Source: Chrysogorgia sp. JL179-B06 (lineage: Eukaryota; Cnidaria; Anthozoa; Scleralcyonacea; Chrysogorgiidae). Taken from it: DNA of 64,000 bases. Location of the stretch: NCBI GenBank assembly GCA_035772405.1, contig JAYKKM010000381.1, positions 432,001-496,000 on the forward strand. Direction: 5' to 3'. Of this stretch, positions 48,486-58,205 are shown one piece after another. Each line of letters opens with the position of its first letter. The first letter of the stretch is position 1. The notes under the pieces were generated by a model, which searched no databases, was not told the DNA's origin, and worked only from the letters and a program-made list of their open reading frames with translations. The position numbers and the translations under genes are program-made.

Positions 48486-48562
48486 TAGGGTAGTTTCCTT
48501 CGCAGACGTCCTAATGGGTTTTGGGCTGGGAGACATAAGGACGTCTGCGAAGGAGACTACCA
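48486..48562. repeat. Hairpin with GACGTCTGCGAAGGA arms
   Basis: GGGTAGTTTCCTTCGCAGACGTCC and GGACGTCTGCGAAGGAGACTACC form 24-bp arms (one mismatch) around a loop of about 28 bp. Confidence 0.85.
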
Positions 48563-48611
48563 TTAGGGTTAATATTAGGGTTATAGTATTAAGGTAATTA
48601 GTATTAAGTAT
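48563..48611 (+). repeat. TTAGG-like minisatellite, left remnant
   Basis: ATTAGGGTTAATATTAGGGTTATAGTATTAAGG, then TTAGTATTAAGTAT, the left copy of the target duplication of the following element. Confidence 0.7.
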
Positions 48612-49439
48612 ACAAATAATTTCCCAACGTAACCAAGTTTGACGCTACTCTGGCTTTAAAAAGTTTTTTGAACGCAACTTAAAAGTTACTGTCCATGACC
48701 CAACGTTTCGACACTTACAGTCTATAGTGTCTTCATCAGCCGATAAGGGTAATTGTGTTGTTGAGACAATACAACAAAGACATTTTAGGAGCATTATACA
48801 ATTAGTCTCAATGCTCTTAGTAACAATACATTCTTAAAGTTACTTATAAAATTTATTTAAATTTCTATAGTACCAACGTTACCATTCAAGAAATTAATTA
48901 CATTTCATTATAAAATAAATTTAAATACTGTAGTTTTAATTTTCATTTTCAAACGTGTATTGTGTATAATTTCATTTGCTTAAAATGAAATATAACTCTG
49001 AAGAAAAATATTTAGTAATTCAATTTACATCTGCTAAAATATCATGCAGTTCTCCTTCTGTAGGATAGCCTGCGTGGCAGGCGTTACGTTTGGGGGGGGG
49101 GGGGGGGGGGGGGGGGGGAGGGCGGGCGGAATAGGACGGCAATTCAGTGATCTTACAATATAGTCCCAATTTCTCTAAGAAAAAGTGAAGATTATTTATG
49201 ATATTATATGTGTTAACTTTAACTTCATTTTGAAGTTTAGAATGTAGTCTTACTTAACGTCGACTGTTTTATTCGACTCATGGTCAAATATATCAAATGC
49301 AGCAGCAATTCTTTTTTGTATCATATACTGTAGAAGATTGATCTGTTGTTTCCGTTTGAGCCAATATAACAATATCACGAGAAAGCCTTTATTGTTGCTT
49401 TGAAAAAAGCTGGAAGATCGGAGAGTTTGCTAGTAGAAG

Positions 49440-50372
49440 GTTATATAGCAGTGATGGGCTATCTCCACGATTTTACGGCTTACCAAAAATTCACAAAACG
49501 GGAATTCCTTTGAGACCCATTGTCTCATTCATCAATTCTCCGACTTATGGTGTATATATCGAGTCATTTGGCCGCACAGGTTTTGTCACCAATTGTTGGG
49601 AAATCGGAGAACACAGTCAAAAATTCCCTTGAATTTGCGGATTTTATTAAGAGTATTACTCTTAATACCGATGATGAATTGGTATCGTTTGACGTCGTTT
49701 CTCTCTTTACCAAAATACCAGTTGATCTTGCTATCACAATTGCCGACAATACCATCAATAGACTAAGACAGGATGTTACTTTAGATCAAAGACATCGTTG
49801 CCTGTTGTGGATCTAATGGAACTCTTGACTTTTTGTCTAAACACAACTAGTTTTGTGTTTGACGGCACTTACTATCAACACGTTTGTGGCACAGCCATGC
49901 AGGATTCACCCGTTTCTGCTGTGATTGCTAATTTAGTGATGGAAGACATTGAACAAGAAATTAGCGTCCGCGCCAGTGAAGCCTTTGTTTTGGAAACGAT
50001 ACGTCGATGATGTCATTTGCGAGGTATCCAAGAATGAAGTGGAAATTCTTTTGAACCACTTGAACTCAATAGAGCCTTCAATTCAATTCACAGTAGAACG
50101 TGAAAAGAATGATTGTTCATCATTTTTGGATTCAGTCGTCAAACGAACAGACCACGGGAAATTAGAAACTGCTGTATTCCGAAAACCAACACACACTGAC
50201 AAATATCTTTCATTTGATTCTCACCACCCCATATGCCATAAGAAGTCCGTTCCAAGAACTTTGTTTTTGAGAGCTCAAGGCATACCATCTAGTACCGATT
50301 CAAGGGAAAGTGAGCGAAAACATGTATTCGACGCTTTAAAGGGAAATGGCAATAAAAAATTTTTTTGTCTCA
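49440..50372 (+). pseudogene. PLE reverse transcriptase, frameshifted
   Basis: The entry [17 protein letters not shown] lies in another frame near 49475-49530. Then follow DELVSFDVVSLFTKIPVDLA (motif A), a frame change near 49805, GTAMQDSPVSAVIANLVMED (motif B, one residue extra against the usual GTAMGSPVS), another shift near 49990, and KRYVDDVICEV (motif C YVDD), FLDSVVKR and VFRKPTHTDKYLSFDSHHP. This is a Penelope/Poseidon-type RT. At least three frameshifts make it inactive. It stops at the MITE boundary at about 50373. Confidence 0.85.
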
Positions 50373-50839
50373 TTTGAAAGAACATTTAAAATAATATATG
50401 AAGACCTTTTAAAATTTCCCCGTAACTTCCTTAATTTTTGAAATATCTGTGAACAAAAATATCTGCAATCCGCCATCTTGTTTTATAATTAGATCTAATT
50501 AAGTGACGTCAAAACCTGGGTAAACATTCTAAAAGTTGTAAATAATTGCCCAAATATCAGTGGAATGCGTTCAAATAGATTGCTAGTTCACTTAAAAGTA
50601 TACAACACCCAAAACAACTACGATTTAGCATCTATAATGACTCGATAATTGCTGATATAAAAAACATTTCTACCCTGGTTGTGACGTCACGCATATCCAA
50701 GGATGGTTATGCATATCCAAGATGGCGGAATGTTCAATGTTCTTTGTTAAAAAGAAGTGAAATATTTACAGAACCAAGAACGATATGGAAAATCTGTAAA
50801 AGGTCTTCATATATCATTTTTAATGTTCTTTCAAATGAG
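50373..50839. mobile_element. MITE inserted in the PLE between RT and GIY-YIG
   Basis: Inverted ends TCATTTGAAAGAACATTTAAAATAAT...GAAGACCTTTT and AAAAGGTCTTCATATATCATTTTTAATGTTCTTTCAAATGA, about 45 bp. The interior is non-coding with GTGACGTCA motifs in inverted positions. PLE coding resumes immediately after (GGCAAATAACTATCC...). Confidence 0.8.
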
Positions 50840-51250
50840 GCAAATAACTATCCTAATGATTTTCTAAAAAACTGTTTAAAACCTGCAGTTAACTGCTCCA
50901 CCACGTACAAACTCTGAGAACGAAAGTTCGGTGATGGGTTTTGTGGTTGTTCCACGTTTTTACATCGGTCAGACTAAACGTTAGTTTCGCACGCGTTTGA
51001 AAGAACACCAAAAGGCTGTTTTCTTTTCAAAAAAGAAAAATTCTGCTTTGCCGGAACACGCGTGTGTAACGTACCACGAGATTATGTGGGAAAATCCCGA
51101 AATTATCCATCAGAGCGGACGTTGTCTGGAGGCTTGGCATATCAATAGCCCCCACGCCCCATAAAATCGCGATGACGGTGGTTTATTACCAGAAGCCTAT
51201 TTGCACCTTGTTAATAGATAACGTCATCATCGGTTCTATGAGGGTATAAA
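50840..51250 (+). pseudogene. PLE GIY-YIG endonuclease domain, degraded
   Basis: After the MITE, the frame NYPNDFLKNC continues the linker. Then a shifted frame gives FYIGQT-like sequence (TTTTTACATCGGTCAGAC), F-TRLKEHQKAVFFSKKKNS, ALPEHACVTYHEIMWENPEI and SGRCLEAWHIN, the usual closing motif of PLE endonucleases. Stops lie near 50915 and 51165. It is followed by GATGAAGACGCTAAATTGGAGTGTCGAAACG, the typical PLE 3' motif. Confidence 0.75.
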
Positions 51251-51397
51251 TAGCGATCCTAACTTTACAACGATCACCCCTGATGAAGACGCTAAATTGG
51301 AGTGTCGAAACGTTGGGTCATGGACAGTAACTTTTAAATTACGTTCAAAAAACTTTTAAAGCCAGAGTAGCGTCAAACTATGTCTAGTATTAAGTAT

Positions 51398-51545
51398 GTT
51401 TACTATTAGGTTTAGTATTAGGTTTAGTATTAGGTTTACTATTAGGTTTACTATTAGGTTTACTGTTAGGTTGTTTAGTATTAGGGTAATTAGTATTAGG
51501 TATGTTTAGTATTAGGTTTTGTATTAGGGTTATAAATAACAACAC
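51398..51545 (+). repeat. TTTAGTATTAGG minisatellite, right part
   Basis: About ten units of TTTAGTATTAGG / TTTACTATTAGG (12 bp), then variants. Together with 48563-48611 it is the array into which the PLE inserted. It resembles but is not a canonical telomere repeat. Confidence 0.85.
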
Positions 51546-51629
51546 AAAAGTAATTGCAAGAATGTCACTAATATTAATGGTAATTTCATAAATATATGTC
51601 ACAAGGGCGAAAAAAGTAGGGTTCGTTAA

Positions 51630-53681
51630 AGGATACTCCGGCCAAAATACAAATGCAGTTCATATGAAAGATCTTACTGACTTTAGTTTATTTCCAAAGT
51701 TTCAGCATTCCTATCAATTTAGTTAAGAAGATATGGCTAGTTGAAGTTGAAAATTTGCAACCTCGTACCCAGGGCCTATCTCCGCCCGCCGCCGACCCCC
51801 CGCCACGCGCGCTGCGAAAAGGCCCTGGCAGGGGCTGGTCACGTGTCACCCAGATTCTGGGTGATAACAAAATATTTGTGGGAGGGGGAGGTTGTCCAGG
51901 TAATGGCCACTGATGCGAAGAAGTTTCATCCTGTGATGGAATCGATTTTTTGTTCTATCGACTCTGCGAATCCCTTGAGGACTCCACATACAGTACTGCA
52001 AGAACGCGGTTATATTAGTTGATGTTGAAAAAGTTCATGACAACGTGGCACACAGGGTAGACAACGTGCTTCATCAAAACAAAGCGCTTCCTGAACTCAT
52101 CTGTCGTCCTTGCGAAAGAAAAGTAAAGAACGCTTCAAATTTAAAGAAAATGATTTCTGGCACGCAACAGTTACTAGTTTCCGCCGTCTGTCCCTTTGTC
52201 GAAAAGAACGTTTTTGAACTTCAAAACCGACGCCGCCTCGTCATCTTCAATTTCAAAGGTTAGTTTTAAAATTATCAGTTGTTGACTCAATCCAAAATAT
52301 ATAATAACGTTTACCGCTTAACTGCCTTTTGAACAGAGATAGAAATGATCGTCACTGCGTCAAGTGATTTTAATAATAGAAAAGAAACAGTCTATGCAAC
52401 TGTCTACTTTGTTATTTCGAATGTCTATTGATAGTATTTATCCCAAATATAGTATTTTAATATCCGATCGATCGAATTGCTTATATTTGCGAAATATTTT
52501 AATTTAATATGAAGTGACACAAGCATAATACTATCCTAGACATTCGAAATAACAAAGTACACAGTGTTGCGTACGCAGTGTTATTTTCCATTTTCTATCA
52601 ACTTCGAAAATTTCGGGTTAACATGTCTACATTGGAAATATGCTATTATGAAAATCACTTGATGCAGTGACGATCATTGTTATCTCTATTCAACTCTTTC
52701 AATGTAAAAAGGCAGTTATAAAGCGTCAACGTTCTGTCATGATGTTATTATATATTTTAGATTAAAACAACAACTGATGATTTTAAAACTAACCTTTGAA
52801 AATTGAAGACGACGAGGCGGCGTCGGTTTAGAAATATTTCTCTAGGGAAAGGGCAGACGGCGATATTTCAATGCACCTTTTAAATCGGCTGAATTCTGGA
52901 TAAGTAACTTTCGCGTGTTAGCAATAATTTTCTTTAAATTTGAAGCGTTCTTTACTTTTCTTTCTCAACGACGACAGATGAGTTCAGGAAGCGCTTTGTT
53001 TCGCTGAAGCACGTCGCCATGAGCTTTTGACACATTTTCAACTTCTTACAGCGTGCGGAGTCCGCGACGGTTCGAGGAAAGATCGATTCCATCTACGACA
53101 GGATAAAACTTCAATATCGGAGCCATTACATGCCGCCAGTAGCTGCACCTGGACAACCTAAACGTACCATCCCCTCCCACTAAATTAATTTTTGTTATCA
53201 CCCAGAATCTGGGTGACACGTGACCAGCCCCTGCCAGGGCCTTTTCGCAGCGCGCGTGGCGGGGGGTCGGCGGCGGGCGGAGATAGGCCCTGGGTACGAG
53301 GTTGGAAAATTTGAGGAGTTTGACGCCACATTGGTTTTGCGAATATGACGTCATTGAGTGATTCTTTATCGGCAGTGGAGTTGTTTTGATGGCAATCACA
53401 TAGTGATAGCTGTTGTGAATACTTTGGACGAAAATTAGTCGAAATAAACTATTTAGTTCCTCATTGCAGGAAAGTAGAGGAGCTTCTCTTCTCTAAGATA
53501 GCATCACTCAGTGACGTCATATTTGAGAAACAAAATGGCGTCGAAATTGGACAAACTCTCCAACTTCAACTAGCCATATCTTCTTTACTAAATTGATAGG
53601 AATGCTGAAACTTTGGAAATCAACTAAAGTCAGTAAGATCTTTCATATGAACTACATTTGTATTTTGGCCGGAGTGTCCCT
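51630..53681. mobile_element. 2.05-kb palindromic element flanked by TTAA
   Basis: TTAA at 51626-51629 and 53682-53685; ends AGGATACTCCGGCCAAAATA and TATTTTGGCCGGAGTGTCCCT. The two halves are near-complete inverted copies meeting around 52460. Each arm holds a CTCGTACCCAGGG block and a copy of a short coding segment (52045-52262 plus; about 52795-53045 minus). Removing it restores GTTCGTTAAGTACTTTAG, which matches the complement at 54486-54505. Confidence 0.85.
52045..52263 (+). pseudogene. Cys-pair (ZAD-like?) coding fragment inside the palindrome
   Basis: Open frame with VDNVLHQNKALPELICRPCE, then RKVKNASNLKKMISGTQQLL and C-PFVEKN. The ICRPCERKVKNASNLK pattern resembles the N-terminal half of ZAD-like zinc-binding modules found in insect and cnidarian proteins, but only one CxxC pair is visible. 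An inverted, more mutated copy lies in the other arm. After GTGTC-like positions a donor (AAAG|GTTAGT at 52258) follows, so this looks like a captured exon. Family assignment is uncertain. Confidence 0.4.
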
Positions 53682-53837
53682 TTAAGTACTTTAGTCCAAT
53701 ATAGTTGTGTATTATATAGAAAACTTTCACCCAGCTTAATGTGGCTCCCTACCTGGAAGGTCGGCGAAAATTTCGCCGACCTTCCGCTGGCAAAATGCCC
53801 TGGGTGCAAGATTGGTAAGACACTTCACCCAGCTTAA

Positions 53838-54438
53838 GGGTGTTCGGACGTATTTCGATTTGCCGACCTAAAATCTGTTGCTAAGGAAGCTTAGAATTGA
53901 CAAAATTTGCCATAGAATTTCACAGTTTTAAGAATCCATCAAGACAGTCTGTATGTAGTATATGTGGACAAAACTCTTTCGTTTGGTAATGAAAAATTAT
54001 TGTTTTACATATGATTAGAATCTGGACGATAACCTTCATCAAAGTACGTATGGATTTTAAGAACTTTTAAAAATTAGCCGAGATATCGGATTTTTAAGGT
54101 CAATAAACACAATAAAATTTTCATAACTTCGTTTTTATTTATTTTATCAATCGTACTTTTTTGTAGGAAGTAATTTAGGTTTATACGACACCAAAAAATA
54201 TAGCATACTGTATTACTGTCAGAAATGACGAAAATTATAGAGTTTTTGTGTTTGTTGATGACGTCAATGTGACGTTTTCAAATACGTCACCAGACGAAAG
54301 AAGTTTGACAACATATCCCACACATAAAATATCTTGGTTATACCTTTAATTTATTGTCCACTCATGAAGTATATTGGGCACTAAATGACCTGTCCTTAGC
54401 AAACCGGTTGTTTAGCGACGGAATACATCCGAACACCC
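53838..54438. mobile_element. TTAA-flanked MITE (GGGTGTTCGGACGTATT ends)
   Basis: TTAA at 53834-53837 and 54439-54442; ends GGGTGTTCGGACGTATT / GGAATACATCCGAACACCC. 601 bp, non-coding. The pre-insertion sequence CACCCAGCTTAA-GTGGCTCCCT is visible at 53728-53750. Confidence 0.85.
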
Positions 54439-54599
54439 TTAAGGTGGCTCCCTCGGTTTTCTATATAATACATAACTATATATTGGACTAAAGTACTTAA
54501 CGAACCATACTTTTTTCACCCTTGTGACATATGTTCACGAAATTCCCATTAACATTAGTGACATTCTTGCAATTACTTTTGTGTTGTTATTTACTTGTT

Positions 54600-55090
54600 A
54601 TTTACGATTACAACGAGTCTAAATATAACAGTTTTTTAATTTTTATTCATGTTATCTCTGTCATTTCTTGCGATTCGATGAAATTTCTTCAAACATCACG
54701 GTCTTGTGGGAATTGCTTCGAGAAACATTTTAGTAAAAAATAAATGTAGGGTTGTATCATAATCAATGAAGATATGGTCTGGAAACTCGGCAAAATTCAA
54801 AGAGGTTAACATTGTTCAACAAATGAGCTGTGAATTATGTTGGACGGTACCTCACCATGCACAAATCCTTTGTTTTAGGTTTATTAATATTTAAACAGCA
54901 TAGTTGAATGATTGAATCCAAACGTTGCTATTGGATGATTGCTTCATTATACCAAAAATACAATGTGTTCACTAACCATCACCGTTCACAAATTTACATA
55001 AAGGAGAACAAAAAGATAGAACAAAGAGTTTAGTTGAGTTACCAGGTCATATACCTCCATTGACTATGGTCGGACAGATGACTTTGTCAA
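54600..55090. other. Gene-free stretch
   Basis: No gene or repeat family recognised. Confidence 0.4.
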
Positions 55091-55442
55091 TACAGTTGAA
55101 GCTCTCGTAAGCGACCACCCTCGGGCCTCGGGAACTGAAAAAAGTGGTCGCAACTAGAACTTTAGTGGTCGCTTACGAGAATTTGACCGAGAGATTGCAC
55201 AATGCCGAAAGAATTACCTATACGTCTACACAGTTTTTAAATTGATTTTCTTTTAATATGTACTTCAATGTTTTAACACGTACTGTCTTTAACAAAACAA
55301 CTTTAACCAAAACCAACCCTCACCCTAACCCAACTAAATGCAAATAAACATGACTGACGGATAGCCAATCGGCGCGGCAACAATTAATATATTGAAAATG
55401 TTTACGTATTGTCAGTGAAATATCCCTTGATAGAGGATTGGC

Positions 55443-55685
55443 TCATGGACTTAAGCTGCAGTGTTTTGGCAGTTTTGCTGATCCTACAGGGTTGTTTTTC
55501 TTCCTCCCGTCATTTGCACTGCTCTTGGAACAGAGGAAACAGTAGCCAACAGAAACACCAGCCTTCCAACCAGTTGTCTCTTCGCTTGCGGGAATGGAGC
55601 AATCTTTCGTCTTGTTACACGCCGGTTTCTTACAGGTCAAGCAGATATAATCTGTAAGACTTGAACAGTTTATGCAGTGTGACAT
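55443..55685 (-). CDS. Cys-rich zinc-binding protein, about 80 aa, family unknown
   Basis: ATG at 55685 on the minus strand. The product starts MSHCINCSSLTDYICLTCKK and contains C-x2-C-x8-C-x2-C-x4-C-x6-C, then GWKAGVSVGYCFLC with a further C-x2-C. Spacing suggests a cross-brace or ribbon-type zinc-binding fold. The frame is also open upstream to a possible acceptor at TAG near 55701, so this may be a 3' exon. It lies divergently from the HIRAN gene within the same TIR element. Function unknown. Confidence 0.45.
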   Translation of the reverse strand: MSHCINCSSLTDYICLTCKKPACNKTKDCSIPASEETTGWKAGVSVGYCFLCSKSSANDGRKKNNPVGSAKLPKHCSLSP

Positions 55686-56397
55686 TTCTACCTGCACCTA
55701 GACTTGGATCAAATCCGTCTCTCCAAAGGGTTGGGGGATTTCGGAGCGGCTGACGGATTGGGAAAGAGCGCGATGGGAGCAGAGGAGACACGGACTTGGT
55801 TCACCTGCAGCCGTTTGAATTTAATTATCATAATTTATACAATTTCTGTTGGGAAAGATGATTATCATAATTTATACAATTTCTGTTGGGAAAGATGATT
55901 GACGTTTATATGGGAGCGGCCGTGTCGATTTCATTTCCTAATAAAAATCACCGTACTTTCTGAGATATGTTGGTATCCAACAAAACCTAACCATAACTAA
56001 TACCATCGTTAAACAAAATCATCTTCGAATATATTAAAGCATGCAAACTATATCACCGATTGAAATGAACACTGAACAGACACGCCTTCCACACGCCTCC
56101 GACCCAAAAACAGGTCGGTAAATCTTGGCTCGCTGCAGGTGAACCAAGTCCATCTCCTCCTCTTGCGCTCTTCCCCAATCCGAATCCCCCAACCCTTTAG
56201 AGAGACGGACTTGATCCAAGTCTAACCTGCACCGTGCATGCGGCCGTATGCTGTCATATAGAAGTCACACGGAGAACTAAATTAAAATTAGCTAATCATC
56301 TGACACATTTTTGTCCATTTGCGTCACAATCAAAACAAGCCATGCAAGTGTCGTCGCATCAGATCTCATTACTTCTCAGAGGATACACGCAACACAC

Positions 56398-56853
56398 ATG
56401 GCGAACTTCGAGACCATAACTGTTGAATCTTTCATTCGTGGATATCATGTGTATAAAGATGAAGCAGCTTGGATTCCACAGCTTCAAGAAGAACAAATTT
56501 TGAAAAGAGAACCGAACAATAAAAAGGATGAAAATGCAGTAGCTGTAGTCAGACATTTGCCTTCGCACGTATCTAAGAGAAGAGCTACAGAATTAAATCA
56601 CTCTAACACCGCAGACGAATACGAGGGCGAAATACTCGGTCATATTCCTTTGCGAATGTCAACATTTGTGAGCAGGTTCTTGAAAAGACTTACAAATAAA
56701 GGAAAGGTGGTCATAACGGGTAAGCGAGTAAATCGAGGAGCTGGTTATGGTTTGGAAATACCGTGCAAGTACATTTTTTACGGGGACAAGCAAATGTCAA
56801 TACCTTGGCTGAAATCTAAACTGCAAAATCTGGGCTATGATGTTTCTACGTAA
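56398..56853 (+). CDS. Stand-alone HIRAN-domain protein, 151 aa
   Basis: ATG at 56398 (CACACATGGCG); 151 residues to TAA at 56853. The protein is one HIRAN domain: ESFIRGYHVYKDEAAWIPQL, then REPNNKKDENAVAVV, EILGHIPLRMSTFVSRFL, and a basic KVVITGKRVNRGAGYGLEIP stretch before a C-terminal helix. In HLTF and Rad5 this domain binds 3' ends of single-stranded DNA at stalled forks. Here it stands alone, without helicase or RING parts, as in short HIRAN proteins known from invertebrate genomes. It sits between pogo-like TIRs, so it may be transposon cargo or a host gene captured by the element. The frame is intact with no obvious disablement. The function of the short form is unknown. Confidence 0.8.
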   Translation: MANFETITVESFIRGYHVYKDEAAWIPQLQEEQILKREPNNKKDENAVAVVRHLPSHVSKRRATELNHSNTADEYEGEILGHIPLRMSTFVSRFLKRLTNKGKVVITGKRVNRGAGYGLEIPCKYIFYGDKQMSIPWLKSKLQNLGYDVST

Positions 56854-57259
56854 CTCTAAATGTTGCATGATTTTCATGCTACAAGAAAGAAAGGATCAGA
56901 AGAAAACAGACATTTTTATTCCGGCAACCAGCCGGAAACAGCAATACTTTATTGACATTTATAATCACGTTAATCTATTAAATGTTATCAAATATCATTG
57001 TTACGTATGTGCTTTTCAGCGCAGTCGCGCAGTGTTGTCTAAAGGGTCTTTCAAGGTTGGTCGCTTATAAGAGCTTAAAAACAAAGAAAAAGATCAGTTT
57101 GTTAATCTGAAAGGTGGTCGCGGTCTCTTACGAGAGTGGTCGCTTACGAGAGCTTTCAGTAACAGAGTTTAATAGGGAATTTGAACGGGGTTTCGTGAGG
57201 GTGGACGCAACTAGAGCTGGTCGCTTACGAGAGTGGTCGCAAGGAGAGCTTCGACTGTA

Positions 57260-57830
57260 TCACCAAATTTAATGTTTAAATCGTACTATATAGAGAAATA
57301 CACGGTATTTTTGCATTGAAAATAAGAAATATTAAAAAGTATATTAGAATATTGGTATTCAAAACATTTTGTATTGGTATATTGGTAATGTTAGAATTAA
57401 AAATTGAATAAAAATTGAAATTTGAAAATACTTGTAGTTTCACAGGTTAGAAAACAGGTATATTTGCAAATTTAATAATGGAATTAAATGGCCAAAAATG
57501 TCCAGTGGATCCGCAGTGACTTGCTCGGTAAATAATTTTTGTTGAAGTATTAACGTGCCTTAATGAAACGAAAATTAAGTTTGTCTAATTATTTAAATGA
57601 ACTCCGAAAATTATTAGGAATGGTAATTTAGAGCTCTTTCATATCTCACGTCGTTCTTGAGATAATAATAATATATATAATAATTATAAATAATAATAGA
57701 CTTGATTTAGAGAAGGTGAACGATACCAGTTTAGCATAGCTAATCTTACACTGGGCCTTCTAACCGAACTCTAAATAACTAAATTACAAGGTGGTTGGAA
57801 AAAATTAGATAAATTAATATACTAAGAATA
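57260..57830. other. AT-rich stretch, probably LINE 3' flank
   Basis: No ORF. TCACGTCGTTCTTGAGA (57645-57663) is inverted at 62628-62645, hinting that sequence on both sides of the next palindrome belonged together. Confidence 0.4.
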
Positions 57831-58205
57831 TAGTCCGGGCGGTGAGTGAGGTAGGTATCACCTGAGCGGGTAATTTACGGGAGTAGGATTTTCTAGACCA
57901 GTTTTTGACGTAGAACGCGAATCTGGATGTTATTCAGGCAGACGAGGCTGCTTTTAAGAGTTATAGCCTGATATTGCACAATTTAGACTCATTTCCGTGT
58001 AAAATCGTTAGTTTTAAATAATTTGTTATTATCACTAGGAATCCCAGCAAAACAGGTCTACTGGACCAGTTTTGTATGTAGAATCCAACTGGCGAGATAT
58101 TTTTTAGAAAAAATATAAGTGAGGCTGTATTTGACTATATTCTGAATATAGCCTCGTTTTCGTGTAAATATGTAATTTGAAATAAATCGTCATGCTTATC
58201 AAATT

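Larger units (their letters stand above)
48612..51384 (+). mobile_element. Penelope-like element with 13-bp target duplication
   Basis: Flanked by TAGTATTAAGTAT at 48599-48611 and 51385-51397. The ends are inverted copies of each other: about 48645-48745 (GACGCTACTCTGGCTTTAAAAAG, ACTGTCCATGACCCAACGTTTCGACAC) against 51265-51380 (GTGTCGAAACGTTGGGTCATGGACAGT, CTTTTAAAGCCAGAGTAGCGTC). Inside are a G27 run (49092-49118), a degraded RT, a MITE and a GIY-YIG domain in the same orientation. Known PLEs carry terminal pLTRs in direct or partly inverted arrangement; the inverted form here is seen directly. Confidence 0.8.
51533..54600. mobile_element. Outer foldback element split by two TTAA insertions
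   Basis: The left arm (51533-51629 joined to 53682-53750) and right arm (about 54443-54600) are inverted copies: AACAACACAAAAGTAATTGC / GCAATTACTTTTGTGTTGTT at the outside, and AAGTACTTTAGTCCAATATA / TATATTGGACTAAAGTACTT inside. Two younger elements, 51630-53681 and 53838-54438, sit at TTAA sites within it. A CCCAGGG-type hairpin lies at 53750-53815. Confidence 0.8.
55093..57257. mobile_element. Pogo-like TIR element (TA duplication) carrying cargo genes
   Basis: Ends CAGTTGAAGCTCTCGTAAGC and ...AAGGAGAGCTTCGACTG, flanked by TA (55091-55092, 57258-57259). Extra inner copies of GGTCGCTTACGAGA occur at both ends (55165-55180; 57126-57160, 57209-57240). CAGT(T/C)GAAGCTC ends with TA duplication are typical of pogo/Tigger-type Tc1-mariner elements. 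No DDE transposase was seen. Instead it holds a HIRAN-domain gene (plus) and a Cys-rich ORF (minus). An internal inverted repeat (55690-55815 against 56125-56235) and a 37-bp direct duplication (55824-55897) lie between them. Confidence 0.75.

Noticed and set aside
56311..56397. Upstream extension of the HIRAN frame
   Set aside because: It begins at TTG; the first ATG in frame is 56398, which directly precedes the conserved domain.
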